Source: Chloroflexota bacterium (lineage in GTDB: Bacteria; Chloroflexota; Dehalococcoidia; SM23-28-2; RBG-16-64-32). Taken from it: DNA of 12,466 nucleotides. How positions within the stretch are numbered: position 1 is the first letter of the stretch; each line of letters starts with the position of its first letter. A model generated the notes under the pieces. That model was not told where the DNA came from and ran no database searches. It saw only the letters and a list, made by a program, of their open reading frames with translations. The translations under genes were made by a program, and so were the position numbers. Positions 1-6,556 of the stretch are shown piece by piece. The stretch is from contig VBJT01000048.1 in NCBI GenBank assembly GCA_005880075.1, forward strand, positions 1-12,466. The letters run 5' to 3'.

Positions 1-49
1 TGGGGCAATGGGGTGCGAGCCGGAGCGCAGCTCCGCCTTCCTGAAGGAC

Positions 50-67
50 TGTGGGGGATACCCCACA
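50..67 (-). terminator. Hairpin downstream of map, possible weak terminator
   Basis: A perfect 7-bp stem TGTGGGG/CCCCACA closes a 4-base loop (50-56 with 61-67), 27 bases after the map stop codon. A second perfect stem, CGGAGC/GCTCCG with a 3-base loop, lies at 21-35. Neither is followed by a T-run on the minus strand, so neither is a textbook intrinsic terminator. Their position at the end of the gene run suggests transcript ending or 3' end protection. The stretch 1-93 shows no start of infA or rpmJ and no other gene I can support. Confidence 0.35.
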
Positions 68-93
68 CCCCGGCCTGCCGCGCTGCTGAGAGA

Positions 94-849
94 CTACGGC
101 AGGGTAAGCACTTCGGCTTCGGCGTCCGTGATGGCCAAGGTGTGTTCGAAGTGGGCGGAAAGGCTGCCGTCGAGGGTGCGGACGGTCCAGTTGTCGGCGT
201 CGCGCCTCGTGCGCCAGTCGCCAACGTTTACCATGGGCTCGATCGCTATCACCATGCCGGGGCGGAGGACGGGGCCGGAGTCCGAAGTGCCGTAGTTGGG
301 TATCTGCGGGTCCTCGTGCATGTTGCGGCCGACGCCGTGGCCGACGTACTCGCGGACGACGGAGAAGCCTTCTCCTTCGACCCAGGCCTGAATGGCGGCG
401 CCGATCTCGCCGATGCGGGCCCCGCCGCGCGAGGCGGCAATGCCCCGCCAGAGGGCCTCGCGGGTTACCTCGATTAGCTTCTGGGCCTCGGGCGGCAGAC
501 TTCCGGCGCCGAGGGTGACGGCCATATCGGCGACGAAGCCCTTGTGCGTGCAGCCGATGTCGATGCTGACGACGTCGCCGTCCGCTATCTCGCGGTCGCA
601 GGGGATGCCGTGGACGATCTCGTCGTTCACAGAGACGCAGATTGTGGCCGGGTAGGGCGGCTGCCCGTAGTTGAGGAAGGTGGGGATAACGCCGCGTTTC
701 TTGAACTGGCGACGGGCGATCTCGTCGAGCTCTTTCTCGATCACCCCCGGCCGCACCTGGTTTACAACGATCTCGAGCGTCTCCGCCAGGATGCGGCCGG
801 CCTCCCGCATAAGGCCAATTTCATCTCGCGATTTGACGATGATCGGCAC
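94..849 (-). CDS. map: Methionine aminopeptidase type I (Map)
   Basis: Removes the N-terminal methionine from nascent proteins as they leave the ribosome; a cytosolic dimetal hydrolase. The 251-residue protein is the usual length for bacterial type Ia enzymes without an N-terminal extension. All five metal ligands are present and fall at the numbering of the E. coli enzyme: D97 (in SIDIG), D108, H171 (in YVGHGVG), E204 (in IAIEP) and E235 (in FEHT); the catalytic H178 is in NMHEDP. The start is GTG at 849-847, whose G is also the last base of the adk TAG stop, so translation is coupled to adk. The N-terminus MPIIVKSRDEIGLMREAG matches the family start. It is the last gene of the operon in this window and is followed by hairpins. 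Identification is secure. Confidence 0.97.
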   Translation of the reverse strand: MPIIVKSRDEIGLMREAGRILAETLEIVVNQVRPGVIEKELDEIARRQFKKRGVIPTFLNYGQPPYPATICVSVNDEIVHGIPCDREIADGDVVSIDIGCTHKGFVADMAVTLGAGSLPPEAQKLIEVTREALWRGIAASRGGARIGEIGAAIQAWVEGEGFSVVREYVGHGVGRNMHEDPQIPNYGTSDSGPVLRPGMVIAIEPMVNVGDWRTRRDADNWTVRTLDGSLSAHFEHTLAITDAEAEVLTLP

Positions 850-1499
850 TAACGCTCCCCCTCGAGGCAGGCCCGGACGGCGCGAGCGACCTCTTCGACA
901 GGGCCCTCGCCGGACGCCTCGCAGAGCTTTCCCTGCGTGCGATAGTAGTCGAGGAGAGGCTCGAGGTTCTTGAGGTTGACCTCGAGGCGCGTTCGGACGG
1001 CCTCCGGTCTATCGTCTTTGCGCTGTTCCAGGCGGGAGCCGCAGTTGTCACAGATGCCGGGTGTTCTGGGTGGGCGGCTGGTCTCGTTGTAGACGGCGCC
1101 GCAGTTCGGGCAGCTCCATCGCCCGGAAAGGCGGCAGACGAGCTCGTCAGTGGCGACGGAGATGTAAATCGTGCGGTCGATGCGCTTGCCTTTTCCGGCC
1201 AACGCCTCGTCCAACGCACGCGCCTGCTCGAGGCTGCGGGGAAAGCCGTCGAGCATGCAGCCGCCGGCACAATCTGGCTGTGAGATGCGATCGAGCAGCA
1301 TGCCGATCGTGATCTCGTCGGGGACGAGGCGCCCACTCTCAACGAACGGCTGGGCTTGCTTACCAAGATCAGTTCCCCCGCGAATGTTCTCGCGAAACAG
1401 CTCGCCAGTAGTCACGTGAGGGAGGCCGGTCTCGTCTTTGAGAAGGGCCGCCTGGGTGCCTTTGCCGGCGCCCGGCAGGCCGAGGAGGACGACGTACAA
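849..1499 (-). CDS. adk: Adenylate kinase with zinc-binding LID
   Basis: Interconverts ATP + AMP and 2 ADP, keeping adenylate pools balanced in the cytosol. The protein has 216 residues, typical of the long-LID bacterial form. The P-loop GLPGAGKGT is at residues 7-15, the AMP-binding region includes TTGELFR near 30-36, and DGFPRS is at 84-89. The LID (about 122-160) carries four cysteines, C130, C133, C150 and C153, in the CxxC-16-CxxC arrangement that binds structural zinc in many Gram-positive and thermophilic enzymes. The start must be TTG at 1499-1497: the gap to the secY stop holds only GCG ACG GGG before it, and MYVVLLGLPGAGKGT begins as the family does. Only 9 bases separate it from the secY stop, and it shares one base with map. 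The Shine-Dalgarno match is poor, so coupling to secY translation is likely. Confidence 0.96.
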   Translation of the reverse strand: MYVVLLGLPGAGKGTQAALLKDETGLPHVTTGELFRENIRGGTDLGKQAQPFVESGRLVPDEITIGMLLDRISQPDCAGGCMLDGFPRSLEQARALDEALAGKGKRIDRTIYISVATDELVCRLSGRWSCPNCGAVYNETSRPPRTPGICDNCGSRLEQRKDDRPEAVRTRLEVNLKNLEPLLDYYRTQGKLCEASGEGPVEEVARAVRACLEGER

Positions 1500-1508
1500 C
1501 CCCGTCGC

Positions 1509-2876
1509 CTAGCGGATGAAGCCTTCGTACTGGCGCATGAGCAGCTGGGCTTCGATCTGACGCAGGGTATCGAGGATCACACCGACGACGATAATGAGAC
1601 CGCTTGTCGTTATGCCAAGCGCGGTCTGGCGCCCGCTCGTCGTGCCCGCGCCCACAAGATGAGAGGTGATGAAGGGGGCGATGGCGACGATTCCGAGGAA
1701 GAACGCCCCGCCCCAGGTAATGCGCAGAAGAACGCGGTTGATGTAGTCCTCCGTCGGGCGCCCGGGACGGATGCCGGGTATGAAGCCGCCTTGTCGCTGA
1801 AGGTTCTCGCTCAGGTTTTGTTGCTGAAAGACGACGAGCGTATAGAAGAAGGTGAAGACAACGACGGTGACAAAGACGAAGGCCCAATACCAAACGTTCC
1901 CGGGATTGAAGGAGCTCTTCAGGAAGTCCCCGGTGTTAGCGAGCAGACTGTTGTCGGAGCTGGCGAGAGCGCTGCCCACGAAGGCAGGCATGATCACAAT
2001 GGAGAAGGCGAAGATAAGGGGGATCATGCCTGTGCTGTTGACGCGCAAAGGGATGTGCGTCTGACCGGACTGGCGGTACATGCGGCCCGAACGGAAGACG
2101 CTGCGCGAGTACTGAACGGGGATTTTTCGCTGGGCCTCCTGGAAGGTGACGATGAAGGCGACGAGCCCGATGATCATGATCGTGAGGAAGAAGGTAGCGG
2201 CGACGCCTTCGCCGGTACCGGTGTACAACCTGCCGCCGATGAACTGCGGCAAGCCGGCGATAATGCCGGCGAAAATGATGATCGAGATGCCGTTGCCGAT
2301 TCCCTTCTCGCTGATCAGCTCGCCGAGCCAGACGAGAAACATCGTGCCGGCGGTCATCGTGATGATCGCCGAAAAGGTGGGAAGGGCACCAGGGCCGGTG
2401 AGCGACGGCTGGGGAATCGCGCCGGGCGCAATGCTCTGAACGATGATGAGCTGACCATAGCCCTGCACGAAGGCCATTGGCACGGTCATCCAGTGGGTGT
2501 AGATGTTGAGTTGCTTGCGGCCCTGCTCGCCCTCCTTGGAAAGGGCCTGGAGCGCTGGGACGAGCGGGACCATGAGCTGCATGACGATAGACGAGGTGAT
2601 GTAGGGATAGACGCCCATCGCTACCACGCTCATATGTGAGAGCGCGCCACCGCTGAAGATGTTCATGAAGCCGAGGACGGTGCTCTGCTTGAAAGCGTCG
2701 TCCAGCCTCGCCGGCTCTACGCCCGGAACGGGGACGTTGGAGACGAACCGGAAAATGATGATGAGGGCGAAGGTGAAGAGCAGCTTCTCACGGATGTCCG
2801 GCTGGGCCATCGCGCTGATGGCTGCCTGGAGAAGTTGAGGCCGCTGAGTCTGCTGCTGCCTACCCGCCGCTGCCAT
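1509..2876 (-). CDS. secY: Protein translocase subunit SecY
   Basis: Forms the protein-conducting channel of the SecYEG translocon in the cytoplasmic membrane. About 455 residues, with roughly ten hydrophobic helices. The N-terminal signature IREKLLFTFALIIIFRF is followed by NVPVPGVE, and the cytosolic loop reads AQRKIPVQYSRSVFRSG, then IPLRVNSTGMIPLIFA, a SecY hallmark. The C-terminus ends LLMRQYEGFIR, as usual. I prefer the ATG at 2876, with AAGGTG six bases upstream; an in-frame GTG at 2885 is possible and would add three residues. The first 15 residues (MAAAGRQQQTQRPQL) are Gln-rich, more than most SecY proteins have. The 5' end overlaps rplO by 17 bases (26 with the GTG start). The stop TAG is followed by adk in the same frame. 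Placement in the spc operon is standard. Confidence 0.97.
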   Translation of the reverse strand: MAAAGRQQQTQRPQLLQAAISAMAQPDIREKLLFTFALIIIFRFVSNVPVPGVEPARLDDAFKQSTVLGFMNIFSGGALSHMSVVAMGVYPYITSSIVMQLMVPLVPALQALSKEGEQGRKQLNIYTHWMTVPMAFVQGYGQLIIVQSIAPGAIPQPSLTGPGALPTFSAIITMTAGTMFLVWLGELISEKGIGNGISIIIFAGIIAGLPQFIGGRLYTGTGEGVAATFFLTIMIIGLVAFIVTFQEAQRKIPVQYSRSVFRSGRMYRQSGQTHIPLRVNSTGMIPLIFAFSIVIMPAFVGSALASSDNSLLANTGDFLKSSFNPGNVWYWAFVFVTVVVFTFFYTLVVFQQQNLSENLQRQGGFIPGIRPGRPTEDYINRVLLRITWGGAFFLGIVAIAPFITSHLVGAGTTSGRQTALGITTSGLIIVVGVILDTLRQIEAQLLMRQYEGFIR

Positions 2877-3453
2877 CGCCTGCACCTTCGGCGGCTTCCT
2901 CGCCGGCCGGCTGTTCGCTAACGGCGGGCTCTTCGGCAGCTTCTACCGCGCTCTCGCTCTTGTCCTTCGTCGAGGCGGTACGGTCGCGAGGCTTCTTCTT
3001 CTTGCGCTCGCCCAGTTCGACGGCGGTCCCGCCCGCTGCCTCGATCTTTTCTCTGGCGGTGACCGAGAAGCCGTGCGCGTGTACGGTAAGTTTTTTCGTC
3101 AGATTGCCGGCCGCGAGCACCTTGACCGGCTTCCGGAGATTGCGCAGGATGCCCTTCTCCTTGAGGAACCTTGGCGTGACTTCAGCGTCAGTGTCGAAGC
3201 GCTCGAGGACGTCCAGGTTGACCGCCTGGTACTCGACGCGGAAGGGATTCGTAAAACCGCGGCGGAAGGGGAGCTTTTTGAAGAGCCGGGTCTGGCCGCC
3301 CTCGAAAAAGCGGCGGGGTTTGTTGCCGGCGCGCGCCTTTTGGCCCTTGAGGCCACGTCCGGCAAACGTGCCCTGGCCGGCGGCGTTGCCGCGGCCGACG
3401 CGCTTGCGGGCATGCCTCGCCCCCGGCGGGGGCTTCAACTGGTGGGCTTGCAT
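2860..3453 (-). CDS. rplO: 50S ribosomal protein L15 with long charged C-terminal tail
   Basis: Late-assembly protein of the large subunit that contacts 23S rRNA. The core (about residues 1-148) begins MQAHQLKPPPGARHARKRVG, then the Gly/Arg-rich RNA-binding part with GRGLKGQKARAG, EGGQTRLFKKLPFRRGF and the domain ending GGTAVELG. Family members are usually about 145-150 residues; this one has 197. The extra 49 residues start with a basic KKKKPRDR stretch and become Glu/Ala-rich (EAAEEPAVSEQPAGEEAAEG). The start ATG at 3453-3451 overlaps the rpmD stop in a TAATG junction. The distal end of the gene overlaps secY. The core is certain; the tail is real coding sequence if secY starts where proposed, but its role is unknown. 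Confidence 0.96.
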   Translation of the reverse strand: MQAHQLKPPPGARHARKRVGRGNAAGQGTFAGRGLKGQKARAGNKPRRFFEGGQTRLFKKLPFRRGFTNPFRVEYQAVNLDVLERFDTDAEVTPRFLKEKGILRNLRKPVKVLAAGNLTKKLTVHAHGFSVTAREKIEAAGGTAVELGERKKKKPRDRTASTKDKSESAVEAAEEPAVSEQPAGEEAAEGAGDGSGG

Positions 3454-3698
3454 TAGTCGTGTCTGCTACCTGTCCCCGCTTGTTCCTTCGATACCTCAGC
3501 GGGAGCCGGTGTTCCGTCCAGCTCGGTCACCTCAATGAGGTGGCGAACCTTCGTAATCATACCACGCAGGGCGCGACTGTCGTCCTGCTCGACGCTCTGG
3601 CCGAGGCGCTTGAGTCCGAGCGCCTCGATCGTCCGTTTCTGGTTGCTTTTATAGCCGATTGCGCTCTTCTTCCAGGTAATACGTAGCTTACCTGCCAA
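3453..3698 (-). CDS. rpmD: 50S ribosomal protein L30
   Basis: Small large-subunit protein. The 81-residue product starts MAGKLRITWKKSAIGY and contains the family pattern SAIGYKSNQKRTIEALGLKRLGQ and RGMITKVRHLIEV. The start is taken as TTG at 3698-3696, because AGGAGG lies six bases upstream and L30 proteins begin right at the KLRITW strand; longer readings run into the rpsE frame. It therefore overlaps the end of rpsE by 11 bases and the start of rplO by one. The core is about 60 residues, the family norm; the last 20 or so residues (from DGTPAPAEVSK) are an extra Pro/Ala/Glu tail. Confidence 0.93.
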   Translation of the reverse strand: MAGKLRITWKKSAIGYKSNQKRTIEALGLKRLGQSVEQDDSRALRGMITKVRHLIEVTELDGTPAPAEVSKEQAGTGSRHD

Positions 3699-4224
3699 CG
3701 GAGGCCTCCTGTGAGACGGCACGGCGACGGTCCCGGATCTGATCGGGCGAGCGCAGGCGTGAGAGCGCAAGCATGGTCGCTTTAACGGTGTTGGCCGGGT
3801 TGTTGGAGCCAAGCGACTTGGCCACGGCATCCTTAACGCCAGCCATCTCGAGCACCGCGCGCACACCGCCGCCGGCGATGAGGCCGGTGCCGGGCGGGGC
3901 GGGCTTCATGAGCACTCTGGCGGCGCCGAAGTGAACAAGGAGCGGGTGCGGCAATGTGGTGCCGTTTAGCGGGACGCTGATCATGTGCTTGCGGGCGATT
4001 GTACCGGCCTTGCGGATGGCCTCCGGCACTTCGGTGGCCTTGCCCATCGCTGCACCCACGCGACCGGCAGTATCGCCGACCACGACGATGGCAGTGAAGT
4101 GAAAGCGCCTGCCGCCCTGCATCACCTTGGCGACCCGGTTGATGAAGACAACCTTTTCGGTCAGTTCCAGGTCAGCGGCGTCGACCCGCTCTCTTTTGGC
4201 GATGTACTTGCGTGGATTCGACAT
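3688..4224 (-). CDS. rpsE: 30S ribosomal protein S5
   Basis: Small-subunit protein at the mRNA entry side, involved in decoding accuracy. 178 residues. The N-terminal double-stranded RNA-binding domain carries EKVVFINRVAKVMQGGRR and GRVGAAMGKATEVPEAIRKA; the C-terminal domain carries MKPAPPGTGLIAGG, VRAVLEMAG and KSLGSNNPANTVKAT. The start is the ATG at 4224-4222, giving MSNPRKYIAKRERV, with AGGGAG six bases upstream overlapping the rplR stop. A longer open frame upstream is antiparallel noise inside rplR. It is ten bases from rplR and overlaps rpmD by 11 bases. Nothing unusual apart from a slightly long C-terminus (RRRAVSQEASVGR). Confidence 0.97.
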   Translation of the reverse strand: MSNPRKYIAKRERVDAADLELTEKVVFINRVAKVMQGGRRFHFTAIVVVGDTAGRVGAAMGKATEVPEAIRKAGTIARKHMISVPLNGTTLPHPLLVHFGAARVLMKPAPPGTGLIAGGGVRAVLEMAGVKDAVAKSLGSNNPANTVKATMLALSRLRSPDQIRDRRRAVSQEASVGR

Positions 4225-4234
4225 CAGCGGCTCC

Positions 4235-4603
4235 CTAGAATGTGAGTCCGGCTTTGCGGGCGGCCTCCGCGAACGCTTTGATGCGACCGTGATATTTGAA
4301 GCCGCCACGATCGAAGACGACGGACGCGATGCCCTTTTCTTTTGCTTTCCTGGCCAACGCCTCACCGACAAGCCCGGCGACTTCGCTCTTCTTCTTGCTA
4401 TCGCGTCCCGATTTGACATCGGCCTCGAGGTCGCTAGCAGACACGAGCGTGTGGCCCGCGCTGTCGTCGATGACCTGCGCGTAGATGTGTTTGAGGCTGC
4501 GGAAGACAGCGAGGCGGGGGCGTTCGGGAGTGCCTGTGAGGCGTTCGCGAACGCGGACGTGGCGTCGAGCACGGGCGGCGCGGGGGAGACGGGACTTCTT
4601 CAT
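4235..4603 (-). CDS. rplR: 50S ribosomal protein L18
   Basis: Binds 5S rRNA in the central protuberance of the large subunit. 122 residues, the normal length. Basic N-terminus (KKSRLPRAARARRHVRVRERL), then GTPERPRLAVFRSLKHIYAQVIDD, the 5S-binding core, and the conserved end FDRGGFKYHGRIKAFAEAARKAGL. Start ATG at 4603-4601, with GAGG seven bases upstream. Unlike most spc operons, rplF does not abut it: 249 bases intervene. The ATG overlaps by four bases (ATGA) the stop of a small open frame filling that spacer. The stop TAG is ten bases before rpsE. Confidence 0.97.
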   Translation of the reverse strand: MKKSRLPRAARARRHVRVRERLTGTPERPRLAVFRSLKHIYAQVIDDSAGHTLVSASDLEADVKSGRDSKKKSEVAGLVGEALARKAKEKGIASVVFDRGGFKYHGRIKAFAEAARKAGLTF

Positions 4604-4851
4604 AAGAAGGCCTCTCGAGCCGCCTCACCCCACCCCGATAAGGGAATGGTGAGGGACAGCCCCATGCGCCCGGCCGGCCGGCGCTTGAAATCGGCGGGGA
4701 AAAATGCATCGGATCCAGCAAAGTCGGAATTGAAGGTCTCCTGGGCGGCCCCTGCGGAGGATTCAAACACGGAGGCAGTCGGCAAATAAGCGCGATCGCA
4801 GTCGAACCGTCTCGGATGCTGATTGAAGTAGGGCGGGCTCATGGCGCGCAT
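4600..4851 (-). CDS. Hypothetical 83-residue ORF filling the rplF-rplR spacer
   Basis: An uninterrupted frame runs the whole length of the unusual spacer. Its first ATG (4851) lies one base after the rplF TAG, and its TGA overlaps the rplR ATG by four bases, the geometry of a coupled gene. A second ATG at 4842 has AGGA nine bases upstream and would give 80 residues. The product begins MRAMSPPYFNQHPRRFDCDR and ends SGWGEAAREAFL; it has nine Phe, one Cys, no signal peptide and no hydrophobic helix. I recognise no family. Against it: the DNA holds two hairpins (4666-4684 and 4623-4654) that the codons must accommodate, and the composition is unlike its ribosomal neighbours. It may instead be an untranslated spacer or an inserted palindromic repeat that happens to stay open. 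Confidence 0.35.
   Translation of the reverse strand: MRAMSPPYFNQHPRRFDCDRAYLPTASVFESSAGAAQETFNSDFAGSDAFFPADFKRRPAGRMGLSLTIPLSGWGEAAREAFL
4623..4684. repeat. Paired palindromic hairpins in the rplF-rplR spacer
   Basis: Two inverted repeats stand side by side. At 4623-4654 CCTCACC pairs with GGTGAGG (7 bp), with an inner CCC/GGG stem around GATAA. At 4666-4684 GCGCC pairs with GGCGC around a GGCCGGCC core, and CCGGCCGGCCGG (4670-4681) is itself a perfect palindrome. In the transcript they would fold between the rplF stop and the rplR start. They resemble dispersed extragenic palindromes in style; no second copy exists in this window, so repeat status is inference. Confidence 0.4.
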
Positions 4852-4852
4852 C

Positions 4853-5398
4853 CTAGTGGGTCGCCTTGCCGGCCTTGCCGGCCTTGCGGCGCACGTATTC
4901 GCCCGTGTAGCGAATGCCCTTGCCCTTATAAGGCTCGGGAGGCCGGACCTTGCGAACATCGGCCGCGACCTGGCCCACCTGCTCCCTGTTGATGCCTTTG
5001 ACGGTGATTTTCGACGTGCCTTCGACTTCGAAGTCGATGCCGGGCGGAGGCGGTACGTTTACGGGATGCGAGTAACCGATGGCCAAGACAAGGTCTCTGC
5101 CCTGCATCTGCGCACGATAGCCGACGCCCTGGAGCTCGAGCGTCTTGCTGAACCCCGTCGTGACACCGGTGACCATATTCGCGACCAGCGAGCGGGTGAG
5201 GCCGTGCATCGCCCGGTGGCGGGGCTGCTCGCTGGGGCGGGAAACGATGATCTGCCCGTCCTTCTGTTCGATCCGCATTTCAGGATCGAGCTCGCGGCTC
5301 AGTTCGCCCTTGGGTCCTTTGACGGAGACGCGCGTGCCCTCGATGCGGATCTCGACTCCAGAAGGTATGGCGACCGGCATTTTACCTACTCGAGACAT
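4853..5398 (-). CDS. rplF: 50S ribosomal protein L6
   Basis: Large-subunit protein near the factor-binding site, contacting 23S rRNA around the sarcin-ricin loop. 181 residues, normal length. Two L6 domains: MSRVGKMPVAIPSGVEI with VKGPKGELSREL in the first; LELQGVGYRAQMQGRDLVLAIGYSHPV in the second; and the signature PEPYKGKGIRYTGEYVRRKAGK near the C-terminus. The start is the ATG at 5398-5396; the frame is open for 11 more codons upstream but those lie inside rpsH and do not fit the family start. Four bases separate it from the rpsH stop. It ends in a Lys/Gly/Ala tail (AGKAGKATH), and its TAG is followed one base later by the small spacer ORF. Confidence 0.97.
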   Translation of the reverse strand: MSRVGKMPVAIPSGVEIRIEGTRVSVKGPKGELSRELDPEMRIEQKDGQIIVSRPSEQPRHRAMHGLTRSLVANMVTGVTTGFSKTLELQGVGYRAQMQGRDLVLAIGYSHPVNVPPPPGIDFEVEGTSKITVKGINREQVGQVAADVRKVRPPEPYKGKGIRYTGEYVRRKAGKAGKATH

Positions 5399-5402
5399 TG
5401 GT

Positions 5403-5798
5403 TCACCACACGTAGCAGAGTACTTCGCCACCCACGCCGCGGCGGCGGGCTTCCTGACCGGTCATAACGCCCTCCGGCGTGGAGAGGATGGCGACGCCAA
5501 GGCCGCCGTAGACGCGCGGGATCTCGCGCTTGGCCGCATAGACGCGCAGCCCCGGCCGGCTCACGCGCTGGAGGCCCATGATGACCGGCTCGCGCGCGGG
5601 GGTATAAGCGAGATGGATGCGAACATTTTTGTGCGTGCCTTCGCTGCGGACCTCGAAGTTGCCGATATAGCCCTCGTTCTTGAGGACCTGAGCCAGCGCA
5701 ACTCTCGTCTTGGAGGCGGGCATGTCTGTGTGATCGTGGCGGGCCACGAGCGAGTTCCTGATCCGGGCGAGCATGTCGGCGATGGGATCGGTAACCAT
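5403..5798 (-). CDS. rpsH: 30S ribosomal protein S8
   Basis: Primary 16S rRNA-binding protein of the small-subunit platform; in E. coli it represses its own spc operon by binding an mRNA mimic of its rRNA site. 131 residues, normal. Begins MVTDPIADMLARIRNSLVAR and ends GGLGVAILSTPEGVMT then GQEARRRGVGGEVLCYVW, the complete family signature. Start ATG at 5798-5796, five bases after the rpsN stop; the longer open frame upstream lies inside rpsN. No obvious S8-binding mimic was recognised by eye around rplE, where the enteric site lies, so autogenous control here is unproven. Confidence 0.97.
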   Translation of the reverse strand: MVTDPIADMLARIRNSLVARHDHTDMPASKTRVALAQVLKNEGYIGNFEVRSEGTHKNVRIHLAYTPAREPVIMGLQRVSRPGLRVYAAKREIPRVYGGLGVAILSTPEGVMTGQEARRRGVGGEVLCYVW

Positions 5799-5803
5799 TT
5801 CGC

Positions 5804-5992
5804 TTACCAGCTGGACTTCTTCACGCCCGGAATATGACCTTCCAGGGCGAACTTGCGAAAGCAGATCCGGCAGAGGCCGAACTTGCGGATGTACGCCCGC
5901 GGACGCCCGCATAGACGGCAACGATTGCGCCGGCGGACTGCGAACTTCGGGGCCTTATTGAACGTCTTCTCGAAAAGCGCTTTTCGCGTCAT
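5804..5992 (-). CDS. rpsN: 30S ribosomal protein S14, zinc-binding (type Z) form
   Basis: Small-subunit head protein. The product is 62 residues, the short zinc-dependent form (about 61 residues) rather than the long zinc-free form (about 100). Four cysteines sit at C25, C28, C41 and C44 (CRLC and CRIC). The end IRKFGLCRICFRKFALEG then HIPGVKKSSW is typical. ATG at 5992-5990 has GAGGGG about four bases upstream, overlapping the region after the rplE stop; nine bases separate it from rplE. Zinc-starved bacteria often hold a second zinc-free copy elsewhere; none is visible here. Also called rpsZ in some annotations. Confidence 0.97.
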   Translation of the reverse strand: MTRKALFEKTFNKAPKFAVRRRNRCRLCGRPRAYIRKFGLCRICFRKFALEGHIPGVKKSSW

Positions 5993-6001
5993 GTGTCCCC
6001 T

Positions 6002-6553
6002 CTACTGGCCTCGCCTGGCGAACGGCATTCCCAACAGCTCGAGCAGCCGTTGCCCCTCTTCATCCGTCTTGGCGGTTGTGCAGATTGTTATCTGCATGCC
6101 GCGGATCTTGTCGATCTTATCGTATTCAATTTCCGGGAAGATGACCTGCTCGCGGATGCCCAGGCTGTAATTGCCCCTTCCGTCGAACGAGTTTGGAGAG
6201 ACGCCCTGGAAGTCGCGGATGCGGGGGAGCGCGGCGTTCAGAGTGCGGTCGAGGAACTCCCACATGTGGTTGCCGCGAAGGGTGACCATTACGCCGATAG
6301 GCATTCCCTCGCGGAGCTTAAAGTTCGCAATAGACTTCTTCGCCCGGGTGATGACCGGATGCTGGCCGGTGATAGTAGCGATGTCGGTAGAAGCAGCGTC
6401 AAGCGCCTTGGCGTTCTGGACTGCTTCTCCAGTGCCGATATTCAGGGTCACTTTTTCGACGCGAGGCGCCTGCATATGGTTAGCGTAGCCGAACTCTTTG
6501 ACGAGAGCCGGTACGATCTCTTCCCGATAGCGTTCCTTCAATCGCGGCGCCAT
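6002..6553 (-). CDS. rplE: 50S ribosomal protein L5
   Basis: Binds 5S rRNA together with L18 and forms a bridge to S13 in the small subunit. 183 residues, close to the usual 179. It contains MAPRLKERYREEIVPALVKEF, the signature APRVEKVTLNIGTGEAVQNA, GQHPVITRAKKSIANFKLRE, and the C-terminal GRGNYSLGIREQVIFPEI and GMQITICTTAKTDEEG. ATG at 6553-6551 lies three bases after the rplX stop. rpsN follows after nine bases. A long open frame on the plus strand in this area is the mirror of the codon bias of this gene and is not a gene. Confidence 0.97.
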   Translation of the reverse strand: MAPRLKERYREEIVPALVKEFGYANHMQAPRVEKVTLNIGTGEAVQNAKALDAASTDIATITGQHPVITRAKKSIANFKLREGMPIGVMVTLRGNHMWEFLDRTLNAALPRIRDFQGVSPNSFDGRGNYSLGIREQVIFPEIEYDKIDKIRGMQITICTTAKTDEEGQRLLELLGMPFARRGQ

Positions 6554-6556
6554 AGG

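Noticed and set aside
1356..2639. Plus-strand open frame of 427 codons opposite adk and secY
   Set aside because: Composition is Asp/Glu/Gly/Arg-rich mirror of secY codon usage, with no domain or ribosome site; secY on the other strand is certain.
4792..4799. GCGATCGC octamer, like the cyanobacterial HIP1 repeat
   Set aside because: I noticed only this copy, and it is an ordinary GC-rich palindrome, so it gives no taxonomic evidence.
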